From Hofstenia miamia (taxonomy: Eukaryota > Xenacoelomorpha > Acoela): a DNA stretch of 64,000 nucleotides. Shown one piece after another: positions 36,974-47,239 of the stretch (position 1 is the stretch's first letter; every line of letters begins with the position of its first letter). Below the pieces are notes generated by a model. It made no database searches. It was given only the letters and a program-made list of their open reading frames with translations, and was not told the DNA's origin. Position numbers and translations under genes: made by a program. The stretch spans positions 1,264,110 through 1,328,109 of the forward strand of contig SCFE01000117.1 in the NCBI GenBank assembly GCA_004352715.1, written 5' to 3'.

Positions 36974-36978
<5 letters not shown>
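33961..36978. other. AT-rich non-coding, no gene seen
   Basis: Holds a (TA)n run at 34907-34928, a shorter one near 35290-35305, and a C8 run at about 35373. No gene or element recognised. Confidence 0.4.
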
Positions 36979-37008
<30 letters not shown>

Positions 37009-37310
37009 NNNNNNNNNNNNNNNNNNNNNNNNNNNNNNNNNNNNNNNNNNNNNNNNNNNNNNNNNNNNNNNNNNNNNNNNNNNNNNNNNNNNNNNNNNNN
37101 NNNNNNNNNNNNNNNNNNNNNNNNNNNNNNNNNNNNNNNNNNNNNNNNNNNNNNNNNNNNNNNNNNNNNNNNNNNNNNNNNNNNNNNNNNNNNNNNNNNN
37201 NNNNNNNNNNNNNNNNNNNNNNNNNNNNNNNNNNNNNNNNNNNNNNNNNNNNNNNNNNNNNNNNNNNNNNNNNNNNNNNNNNNNNNNNNNNNNNNNNNNT
37301 ATATATATAT
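36979..37310. repeat. (TA)n microsatellite containing a 291-N gap
   Basis: Alternating TA from 36979 to 37008, N from 37009 to 37299, TA again to 37310. The gap evidently fell in an unassembled TA tract. Any ORF spanning it is not real. Confidence 0.95.
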
Positions 37311-37691
37311 GGCCCCTGCGAGTTGACATTTTTAGATTAGAGTCGAGTTGGAACCCTAACTCGCGAGTTCGAGTCGAGTTACAATTATATTTAGACTTGT
37401 TATTCTCGGTAGGCTAAGCTATATATAACTATGCTACCTTATATAAATGTAGGGAAAAGATACAACATGCGAAACTAAATAAGAGAAACCATGCCTGAAG
37501 ACTTACAATTTAGGGTAAATTATAAAATTTTGTTGGATTCTTCGACATTATAGGTAATCATTGATGAAAAATAGATGAAATTGAAGCAAATATCGAGTTG
37601 AGTTCGAGTATTCGAAATGTCGAGTTGAGTTTTAGGCCCTCGAGTCGTGAGTACTCGAACTCGTCACGAATTTCGAGTACTCGCAGGGCCC
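37311..37691. mobile_element. hAT-like MITE inserted in a (TA)n tract
   Basis: Starts GGCCCCTGCGAGT at 37311 and ends with the inverse ACTCGCAGGGCC at 37679-37690. Both ends are built of GAGT/ACTC and TCGAG motifs (GAGTCGAGTTGG, ACTCGCGAGTTCGAGTC; GTACTCGAACTCGTCACG), while the centre is AT-rich. It is non-coding, about 380 bp, and flanked on both sides by TA repeats, so an 8-bp target duplication of TATATATA is possible but unprovable. Confidence 0.6.
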
Positions 37692-37692
37692 T

Positions 37693-37902
37693 AATATATA
37701 TATATATATATATATANNNNNNNNNNNNNNNNNNNNNNNNNNNNNNNNNNNNNNNNNNNNNNNNNNNNNNNNNNNNNNNNNNNNNNNNNNNNNNNNNNNN
37801 NNNNNNNNNNNNNNNNCGAGTATTCGAAATGTCGAGTTGAGTTTTAGGCCCTCGAGTCGTGAGTACTCGAACTCGTCACGAATTTCGAGTACTCGCAGGG
37901 GC

Positions 37903-37936
<34 letters not shown>
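37693..37936. repeat. (TA)n, 100-N gap, duplicated MITE end, (TA)n
   Basis: TA tract 37693-37716, N 37717-37816, then 37817-37904 repeats 37605-37692 with one visible difference (GGGCCC versus GGGGCC), then another TA tract to about 37936. This is best read as the same MITE end placed twice because the TA tract could not be bridged. Confidence 0.85.
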
Positions 37937-37938
<2 letters not shown>

Positions 37939-38044
37939 TAATGAACACTTTGCATTTGAAATCTTGAAATTGGGTGAATATTTCGTCGGCGTAGTACAAA
38001 ACAACATTATCTATTTTCAATGAGTACAAAGCGCCATTCTCTTT

Positions 38045-38200
38045 GTGCAAAGCATTACATATTTGGGTATTATAATGAATAAATATATTGGTTGGCAGGA
38101 ACAGGTAGAGGCTGTTACCAGAAAAGCTTATAAATATATTCTTAGCACGAAATTCATAATAGAACTTCTTGTAACATTCATTTTTAAGACAGATTCAACC
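38045..38200 (+). pseudogene. LINE RT C-terminal fragment
   Basis: Plus-strand frame reads QSITYLGIIMNKYIGWQEQV and EAVTRKAYKYI. 'xYLGxxxDxxxxWxxHIxxxxxKAxK' is the conserved block following the RT palm in LINEs. No catalytic YADD or other RT motifs are attached in this frame. The sequence abuts the TA/MITE mess at 37936, which may have replaced the upstream part. Confidence 0.45.
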
Positions 38201-38719
38201 ACTTTATCTATATGTATCGGTGGTTTGGCTGTCATGTATAACGGCCTTAAGAAAAACAATTAAACTATATGCAAAAATATATAAAGTAAATGTGTGACAA
38301 AACTAAGAATAGCTAAATATTTACTGTGTTAAAGTAGACAAAAGTGTAAATTCAAGCATTCTTAGACAGAAAAAAGATTTCAGATCAACAAAAAGACATG
38401 CTAAATAAATCCTATAATTATATTTAAACAATTAAGATATACAATACTGATTTCAATTAAATTTCATTTTCAATCAAAATTCCGACATCCTGAATCAGAT
38501 TACAGCAACCACAACACTAATAGTAACCACTCGTCCATGTATATTAGATGTTGATAGGAATCAACTAATATGTTTCTTAAAACAATTTTTCAACTACTAC
38601 ATTTATAAGCAGCTACAATTACCATTGATTCAAGGCGAAAACTTGAATCAAATTTACAGCAATTTCACTAAAACGAGTAAGGTTTTCATACAAATATTAT
38701 TTCTTTTACCATGTAGAGC

Positions 38720-38910
38720 AATTAATACTGTTTATTGATATTGTGAAAGAAACCCTCCTAGCCTCCTTCGTATGTAACTGATAGCATCTGCATAACTACA
38801 ATCAAGCTTATTAAAAAATATTTCAGCAAGAAATGCATGATATCGAATAGCTTATTCAACCATACCACCATTCGTTTTAGCAACTGATTTACTTCGCATC
38901 AAACGATCTG
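38720..38910 (-). pseudogene. Transposon-protein fragment, family not assigned
   Basis: On the minus strand, one frame reads YLADRLMRSKSVAKTNGG, a stop, AIRYHAFLAEIFFNKLDCSY and ADAISYIRRRL. The 'FFxKLxxxYxxAIxxIRxRL' pattern resembles a short C-terminal module I have seen in proteins of invertebrate mobile elements, but I cannot name the family. It has two stops and no visible ends. Composition and the coherent frame make chance less likely, not excluded. Confidence 0.33.
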
Positions 38911-41900
38911 CAAGATATAAATATAAAATGAATTATTAAACTAACAGTTCATGTACACTGAGCTAGTCGGTAGCACTATTATTCGTAAAATAAAAATTTT
39001 ATTATTGCATAGTAAAATTCGGTATGCACGATAATAGATCGTGTTACTAATTTTTTTTCCTAAAAACGTCTCCAGAATACAATATGGGTTTAAAATATTA
39101 GTAAAGACAGGACTATAATATTCTACATGTAAACCTAAATTTACTGTAATGCTCAAAAGTTTTTAAAAACTTTTATGAAAGGCTGAAACATATTTGGATG
39201 AAATATTAAGACAAAATGCTCCTCAAAGGCATGTTAATATTGCTGGACGCTTATGGATAGCACCCTATAGCTAAAGTCGACTAGTTTCACCAGTAGGCAA
39301 AATTCAATGTAGACATGTTTATCGCTATCGATAGTATTATTATCTATAGGCATCTTGAAAATTGTTTGGTTTTTTTTCTCGATCCGTAGGCTTATGTCAT
39401 ACGCCTTCTTCTACAGAGAAGCTTGTGTCTTTAGAGTTAGTTAGAGCTCTGGTTTGATACCCTAGCTGTTCTCAGCTATTCCTAATAATCAAAGTCATAT
39501 TTTAATTACTCAACCATTCTGCTAATTGGAGGTTATTTCATTACAACTTGCGAATATCGACTATTTCAAATGGCACATTACGGAACCCTATTGTTCTGCG
39601 AGAATTTACACTATTGGCTAGCTTTGTGAGTCATTTTGTAGGGCCTCGAAGTACTACATTACAAACGTTTTGTTTTTCAGATTTGTCAATTATGGATCAA
39701 TTTAGAGCGCACTGAAGAGCTCTACGATTTGGAACTCAATTTAGGCGCCTAAAATATGGATACGAAGGTTTTTTAAATTTGGCAAATAATTACTAGTATT
39801 CAAGTATCAAACATTTAAGTGTAGGGTGTAAAAAATTCAATTAAAATAGTTATTCAGTTACTCACGGATTTACGCAATTTCATCCTATGTAAATCCGGGA
39901 TTAAAAATTACTGCGAGTTATTGAACTCTTAGGTTCACCTAAATTTGGAATTCATAGAATTCTTTAAATAGCTCGCGTATTCAAGTAGTTAAAGCTCGAT
40001 TGGACTATTCCGATACAGAGTAACTAAGTGCACGTTAAAACAATCGCGATTTTTGTATGAATTTATCATCAATATCCAATGTATTAAAGTTTCGAAAAGA
40101 AGCAAACTTAACTTTCTTAAATAAAAAATATAATCATACAAAATAGAATAAGAAGTTTTTAAAGTCTTAAACGCGGAAAAAACACACAAACTGGGAAACC
40201 TTAGACGATAGGTGGCAAATTGCAATTGGAAAATTTACAAAGTAGCAATTTTTAATATTGGATGCTGAAGAACTTATTAATTTGCTTTGTAATTAGCTAC
40301 CCATATTTAGGTTGCATTGAAAGCCAAAATAATAGCAATAAATGAAATTATTAATAAAAATAAGCAAACGACAATTGTAGCCGTCTAGGCGAGGCCGTTG
40401 TTTGCTCAAAGGTGAAGAGTGGTGTTAAAAAGCGAAACTTACTTTGTCTTCATTAATAAAATGTATCAGAGTAAATATTGGTTTTGGGTAAATTTCGTAA
40501 CTGTTTTTCATTAAAAGGTCAACAGCTTGCACAAAATATAAATTGATCCATTGCAAATCGACCTTTAAAACTCGTTTTAACCTTCAAATTTTGATAGCAT
40601 TCAAAATATTAAATAAAATCAGTTATATCTACAGGGCTAAATAGTATGATATGAGTCTTGGGATTCAAATTTTCTATAATCACTATCTCTAAGAACCCAC
40701 CTACAAAAAAAACTATAAACCCCAATGGTTCATTTTGTATCCAACCAAATTATATGTGTCTTAGTTCATAAAGATTAAGTTAAAACGCACCATGTACAAT
40801 TTTCAATGCGCGCAAACTAAAGTGATTTTATGCTAAAAGCAAACATAGAGCAGAGACCTTAGTTAAAATATAATGCATACTGAATTTTCACTGAAAAGTA
40901 ATTCTTACTTAACTCGGAAACTCTTAATAGATTGAAAGTATGAGAAGATTGAAAGTAGTTTTATGAAAATTTCGTCAAACATCTAAAAGGTTAACTTAGC
41001 CAACGCACTTTTTATAAATAATGTTAGCATTCGAACAAATATATCCATCCAAACGAAACCTTACACAAAGTTAATATTGAAAACATAGGTACAGAGTTTA
41101 TACATGTATATATATATAAACTCATACTTGCGTTTTCTACTATGGAATTTTGGGAAAAGTGCACAAAGCGCAAGTTGGGCAGATTTTTCCATAGCGCAAA
41201 GAGCAAATTAGCAATTCGGTATTAAGAAATGATTTTCAATTATAATTATTTATTAGGAAATGTCAACATAACTGAAAAAAACATTTTCTAAATTTTACAT
41301 ATTTTTTATGAAAAAATTTATTGAAGTATCCATATAAAAAATTAGTTGAACACATTTGCGCTTTGAACACTTTTTAAAAAATTGCTTGCAATCATCAAAA
41401 ATTGCAAGCGCACGTAAATAATCACTAGCAAATCTCTATTCAGAACCAATCTCATGTAAACATTTTACGCGCTTAGTTTTAATGGCGAAATTTTCTTATG
41501 TTGACAAAATCTGTGCACATAGACGCGAAAATACATTAAATGACATCGATTTAAGTAGTTAGGCATTAAATACTAAAATTTTATAGTACATAATACTTCA
41601 GAACCCATATAAATCTCATTTGATACGAAATGCTCATTCAGAAAACAGTAAGAACCAGTTATGTTACTGCACCTAGGTACGTTGAGATTAATGAAGTGCT
41701 GAGGGTTTTTTTTACTGTTATTGATAGTTTATCCTGCAATTGAGCCAAACTACTATAGTTTTCAAAATTATATTACTAATTTTAATTTTTATACCCATTG
41801 AAGGTGTAACTTAAGCTAATGAACACGTTACTGTTGTTGTGCAAAAAAAACAAATTGCTTGGAAGGTAAGGATGAGGACCGCAGCGCTTCACAATGGAAG

Positions 41901-43699
41901 AAGGGAGGTACATTTACCCTCTCATGTAAATTTATGTTAATAACTTTTTTTAAGGCAAATTTGAAAGTTTGGCTGCACTTTTCACTGCATTTAATTTAGT
42001 TTTACACATTCTGTGAGCATTTTAGGGCGAAAACATTTTTTTGGTCATGGAATTATGACTATTTTGTAAACGGTGATTGACATTTTAAAATAGAAACATA
42101 AAAACAAAAAATTCTAAGATCAGCATTAATAAATTCAAATCAATATGCCTTAAGTTATTACTAGACCTTATAATTTGTGTTTTGAATAGAAAAATATTAA
42201 AAGTTGCCCAAAAATAATAACCATTTTGACATAGGACGTCTCTTAGTATTTATTGCCAATTTTTTTGTAAAAATGCTGTCGTCAGCAAAAATTTTTGGAT
42301 AAAATTGTTTTAGGAATCTTTTTCAAACTTTTCATTCCATAATAACTTTGTGCCAAACTTCATAACAATAGCACTACTGAAAAGTGATATCATTTTGAAA
42401 TTGAATTTTATTGGAAAGATATACGAAATTGAAAAGGAACACAGTTTTGTGAAAATCCGTACAACAAATAATGCCAGTTCTAAAAATCTATAAAAATGAT
42501 AGATCTGCAAATAGCCTTGGTGTCTTCAATATAGACATAGATCACACATCAGGAATTGAAGAGTGTGTCTAACAAACTTAAGTACTTAAAAACAAATTGA
42601 ATTTTATAGTTGGCTGCTAATGCACTAAGTATTTTAGGTTGAATTTAAAAATTAATCATTTGAACCCTCCGATGCTTAGCATTGGAATTTATGTAGTTGA
42701 AAATTAGATGGGTGAAGAGTAATTTTAATAAAAATTTTCAGCATGATTACAAGTCTTAGCAGACGAATAGTTATGCGACCATTTCTGTCTTGATAGCACG
42801 CAGCGCGTTGTAGAACAAATTTGAAACATTGAAAAAATTCAGAAACGCTAAATTAAAGAGACCGATCGCAAACAAGTTGGACATAGAGATGAACAAAATA
42901 TCAGTGATAAGATAAAGTCATGCAAGCAGAATTGAATTAGACTTTAAACTAAATAAATGCAACGCTAACTTATAAATGTTGTTCCGCTATAAATTTTTAT
43001 CAAACATAAACAAGGAGAATTTTGCAAGTTTGAAAGGTAAATTTAATAAGTAAGAGTGACAGAAAAAACTCTGGAAAAATGTTTTTATTAGATTCAAAGC
43101 CATTTGTTTATATCCGCTAGCTATCCCTCCAAGTTAATTAAAAAAGTAAATTCTAACGCAGAAAGTGTATAATTTCTCACCAAATCCAAGGTCATTTGTT
43201 TCTAATGGATGACCATGTAAAAAGAATTAGAGAGTCGTCCACCCATATTCTATTCTTAGCTACGATCAAATATCAGTCTCTACAAAAACGCAGTTGTATA
43301 AAAGAATTTTTCAACACAAAAAATCAAAAATTTCTGATCTCAGAGTGAAATTTGAAACTATAGCAAACTTAGAGAAATCGATTTTCTACAAATTTTCGGT
43401 GTTTATTTTTTAAGTTACAACTAGACCCAAAGTGTTAATAACTTTAAACATAAATACTATAATCTTTGTAAGTTCTAAAAAATATCAGAAAATTATTATT
43501 AAGCATACATTGTCATTGAAAGTGGTCCACAATGATTCGCAAAGTAATTACAAAAAATCTAAAATGAATAAACTTTAAAACGCAAATCAGAAATGAAACG
43601 AAATTTTCGCACCAATATTTCAAAAAAAAATTAAAATGTTTACCGCATTGCATATGGAAAACCAGATACATTTGATAAGGCACAGTGCTAAAGAGAATT
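38911..43699. other. AT-rich non-coding, no gene seen
   Basis: Contains only a small hairpin (CGGATTTAC at 39865 and its inverse at 39889-39897) and a short (TA)n near 41108. Several chance ORFs, none with recognised motifs. Confidence 0.4.
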
Positions 43700-43975
43700 T
43701 AACTTACGTAAAAGACGTCGGAAAATAAAATATGCGGCAGTTGGATAGGATGTATCGGAGCGTGTAATTGATGGAGTGTGTTATAATGAGGAATATGTGA
43801 AGTGTAGAAAACGGGTGACCCTTGTAAAGCACCCATCCCATAAACCCACTCCACTCTTTAATGGACAGATGACATGCGAGGTTATAAAATCAAAGAGGGA
43901 GACAGTAGGGTGCTCCCAACAATGCAACCGCTCGACCATTGCGACCACCGAAATCCAACCAATTTATTAGACCTA
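43700..43975. promoter_or_regulatory. Complex non-coding island, candidate cis-regulatory element
   Basis: GTGTAATTGATGGAGTG, CCCATCCCATAAACCCACTC, TCTTTAATGGACAG, GAGGTTATAAAATC and CAACCGCTCGACCATTGCG occur in a repeat-free patch. CCATAAA and TTATAAAA resemble Cdx/Hox or TATA motifs. An overlapping 64-codon frame (43776-43970) lacks an ATG at its start and has no recognised domain, so I prefer the regulatory reading. Confidence 0.33.
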
Positions 43976-45240
43976 GTAAAACATATCATAAAATCAATGA
44001 AGCTCCAAACTATAGGCACTTCCTTTACCATGATGTAAGGAATTCAAATATTGAAGGAGGAATTTCCATGTGAAGCAATGTTGAAAGCAGAAACAATTGA
44101 ACAGCCTTGTAAAATTGACTTTTCGTCATCATGATATAAATCTTACTAATTACAACATGAGTTGAAAACATACATCATGAAAAATTCAAATGTTACCGGA
44201 ATATAGTGAAATACTATAAATGTTCTATTGTACTAGTAATGCAATGGCATTTATTCATTAAAGCTATTTCATCAATGACAAGCACATTGTGATTTAATTC
44301 GATTTAAACAAGCATGGTGTACTGCATATTTATAAATCATTACAGATATTAAATAATTTACCTTGAAATTTTCTCATTCTATAAATGATTGTAGAGTTAA
44401 TATATCAGTTGACTAAATTGATCAAAACATTAGGCGATTAGCCACAGAACGTCAGCGCCCTGGAAAATATCTAACGCCTGCTGAAAAACTGCAAATGACC
44501 AATAAGCTCAATTATCAGATGAGAATTTTCTGTCCCAAGTCTATGCTATTCCACGAACAATTTTTTTTGTACCATCCTATCCCATTGTTGCTTAAGTGAC
44601 TTCTATGATAAATCTTTTGATTTTGGAAAAACAGTAAACGTGTTTAATATGAATGAAATCGTATCCCTCACTTCATAATATAGAGTGTAATGGAATTTCT
44701 ATTCCAGTGCACTTTACAGGGACTTGCAGGGAAATTTAATATACGGAGTGAATATTTTAGTAATTTCTGAATTTAAATGAAAAATCCTACACAAATGATC
44801 AATCATTATAAAATGATTGTTTCTATTTTTTCTAAATAGGTGGTTTAATTTTTGTCAATGACTGTTTTATGCTTTAAATATAATTTTGCCATTAAACTTT
44901 AATAAACGCCTGAACACTATTTTCTTATTTTCTATTCTTTCATTGGAGCAAAGAACAAATAGTAGTGACACTGAAGTTTCCAGTGATTTAGCAGATTCAG
45001 AGTTTTAGTGCATGGAATTCTTATTACTTGATGTCGATGTGTTGATTGCGTAAAATTTGCGACTGTTCTGGCAGACATTAACTAAGGAATAGGCGCACGT
45101 ATTATGACTTTACGCTATAGCCATATCGCAATAAAAACGAGATCTAATTTTTAAGTTGCACTTAAATAATTATTAAAATTTAATTTGAACAGTTAAACGA
45201 AACTTATCGAAAACAGCCATCTACGTTCATTCATTCTTTC
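43976..45240. other. AT-rich non-coding, no gene seen
   Basis: Nothing recognised. Confidence 0.4.
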
Positions 45241-45243
45241 ACG

Positions 45244-45917
45244 ATGAGTGGTAACAGCGAATTGACTATTGGAGAGAAGGTTACTTTAGTGACGCATGCA
45301 ATAGTAACTGGTAGTTGTAAACGTGCAATAAAAGAATTTGAGAAAACTTTTGTCAAGCTTGCTCCTCCAAGAACTACAATCAATTCATGGAAGAAGAAAC
45401 TCCTTGAAACTGAAAGTCTCATGGACAAACCACGATCCGTCATTTGAACACTCGGCTGTGATCCAGCACGCAAATGAGAATTCAGATTGTACACATTGTG
45501 AGATTTCTAAAAACGTGGGAATTCCATTGGGAAGCGTAAACTGAAGTCTAAAACCGGCTGGCATCAAGCTGAAGGAGGACGATCCAGGAAAACGGATCGG
45601 CAGAAAAGGACTTCAAGAATGGCCGTCATGATCCCCTGATTTAACTTTGCTAGACTTTTGGCTCTGGTCGTATGTGACAGAAAATGTCTACGCACGTGGC
45701 TGCTGATCGAATATAATAATAATAATAATAATAATCAATGACTATTTAGCCGCTGAAGGCATACACAACAAAAAAAAAATAAAAACAAGTCATGTTTTTT
45801 AATTGAAGCAAGCGATTGCTACAACGTTGAACAGTATCCCTCAGGAAATGATCCGCAACTCCTATTGTAAATTCTATCGCCACTGCCGTCTATATAAAGA
45901 AGAGAACGGAGGGCAAT
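45244..45917 (+). pseudogene. Mariner/Tc1-superfamily transposase relic with core deleted
   Basis: ATG at 45244 opens an HTH N-terminus of the DUF4817-like type (LTIGEKVTLVTHAIVTGSCK, then APPRTTINSWKKKLLETESL and MDKPRSV). A frame change at about 45442 leads to the second HTH half (HCEISKNVGIPLGSV), and from 45543 SLKPAGIKLKEDDPGKR. The reading then jumps straight to LQEWPS, stop, SPDLTLLDFWLWSYVTENVY (45608-45697), the third catalytic block with Asp in LDFWLW. The first two catalytic regions are missing. After an (AAT)n insertion the tail resumes at 45806: QAIATTLNSIPQEMIRNSYC, KFYRHCRLYKEENGG, the usual mariner C-terminus, cut by the 1000-N gap. No terminal repeats found. Confidence 0.68.
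45713..45735. repeat. (AAT)n microsatellite inside the mariner relic
   Basis: About seven AAT units, followed by CAATGACTATTTAGCCGCTG and an A-rich stretch (45772-45786). Together these interrupt the transposase reading frame between 45705 and 45806, suggesting a small insertion. Confidence 0.9.
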
Positions 45918-46917
45918 NNNNNNNNNNNNNNNNNNNNNNNNNNNNNNNNNNNNNNNNNNNNNNNNNNNNNNNNNNNNNNNNNNNNNNNNNNNNNNNNNNN
46001 NNNNNNNNNNNNNNNNNNNNNNNNNNNNNNNNNNNNNNNNNNNNNNNNNNNNNNNNNNNNNNNNNNNNNNNNNNNNNNNNNNNNNNNNNNNNNNNNNNNN
46101 NNNNNNNNNNNNNNNNNNNNNNNNNNNNNNNNNNNNNNNNNNNNNNNNNNNNNNNNNNNNNNNNNNNNNNNNNNNNNNNNNNNNNNNNNNNNNNNNNNNN
46201 NNNNNNNNNNNNNNNNNNNNNNNNNNNNNNNNNNNNNNNNNNNNNNNNNNNNNNNNNNNNNNNNNNNNNNNNNNNNNNNNNNNNNNNNNNNNNNNNNNNN
46301 NNNNNNNNNNNNNNNNNNNNNNNNNNNNNNNNNNNNNNNNNNNNNNNNNNNNNNNNNNNNNNNNNNNNNNNNNNNNNNNNNNNNNNNNNNNNNNNNNNNN
46401 NNNNNNNNNNNNNNNNNNNNNNNNNNNNNNNNNNNNNNNNNNNNNNNNNNNNNNNNNNNNNNNNNNNNNNNNNNNNNNNNNNNNNNNNNNNNNNNNNNNN
46501 NNNNNNNNNNNNNNNNNNNNNNNNNNNNNNNNNNNNNNNNNNNNNNNNNNNNNNNNNNNNNNNNNNNNNNNNNNNNNNNNNNNNNNNNNNNNNNNNNNNN
46601 NNNNNNNNNNNNNNNNNNNNNNNNNNNNNNNNNNNNNNNNNNNNNNNNNNNNNNNNNNNNNNNNNNNNNNNNNNNNNNNNNNNNNNNNNNNNNNNNNNNN
46701 NNNNNNNNNNNNNNNNNNNNNNNNNNNNNNNNNNNNNNNNNNNNNNNNNNNNNNNNNNNNNNNNNNNNNNNNNNNNNNNNNNNNNNNNNNNNNNNNNNNN
46801 NNNNNNNNNNNNNNNNNNNNNNNNNNNNNNNNNNNNNNNNNNNNNNNNNNNNNNNNNNNNNNNNNNNNNNNNNNNNNNNNNNNNNNNNNNNNNNNNNNNN
46901 NNNNNNNNNNNNNNNNN
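45918..46917. other. Assembly gap, 1000 N
   Basis: Exactly 1000 N, a conventional placeholder length. Sequence on the two sides differs in base composition and in TE type. Confidence 0.98.
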
Positions 46918-47238
46918 GTGTTACAGAAGAAGCAGGCCAGATGAGAGGGGTTACAGGAAGAGAATGTTGGAAGAATGGAGGAAGGCAGGAACAGGATTAG
47001 AAGGTACAGAGCAGAGGCTTGCAGGACAAGTCCGAAATTTACAGTTGGATGAGAGTAAAGGGAAAAAGAGAGTTGAACAAGCTAAGCAAAGGGAAGATGA
47101 AATGATAGACGTTGAGGTAGAAGTGGCTACAGCTAGAGCAGGCGATGATGCAGTAAGGTTCTGGGAGAATATATGGGGAAGTGCGGGACCAGAGATAGAG
47201 AGTGTGCAGATGCAGAAGGAAGTCAGGCAAGAAGAAGA
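46918..47238 (+). pseudogene. Retroelement polyprotein fragment (probable)
   Basis: An open frame of about 107 codons, purine-rich and more GC-rich than its surroundings, begins inside the gap and ends at the N at 47239. It reads GYRKRMLEEWRKAGTGLEGT, EQRLAGQVRNLQLDESKGKK, then an acidic segment VEVEVATARAGDDAVRFWEN. 'GYxxRMxxxWxxxGxxxxTEQRLxxQxRxI' resembles the region ahead of RT in some invertebrate non-LTR retrotransposons, but I cannot assign a clade. The different codon use suggests a young or foreign element relative to the AT-rich flanks. It could also be an unrelated host coiled-coil exon. Confidence 0.38.
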
Positions 47239-47239
47239 N
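47239..47239. other. Single-N contig join
   Basis: One N between GAAGAAGA and AACGCGTCAAATGG, at which composition switches from purine-rich coding-like to AT-rich. Unlike the other single-N joins, no duplicated flank is visible. Confidence 0.8.

Noticed and set aside
36976-37955. Open frames across the N gaps and TA tracts
   Set aside because: Artefacts of N and TA repeats; the sequence is a MITE plus microsatellite.
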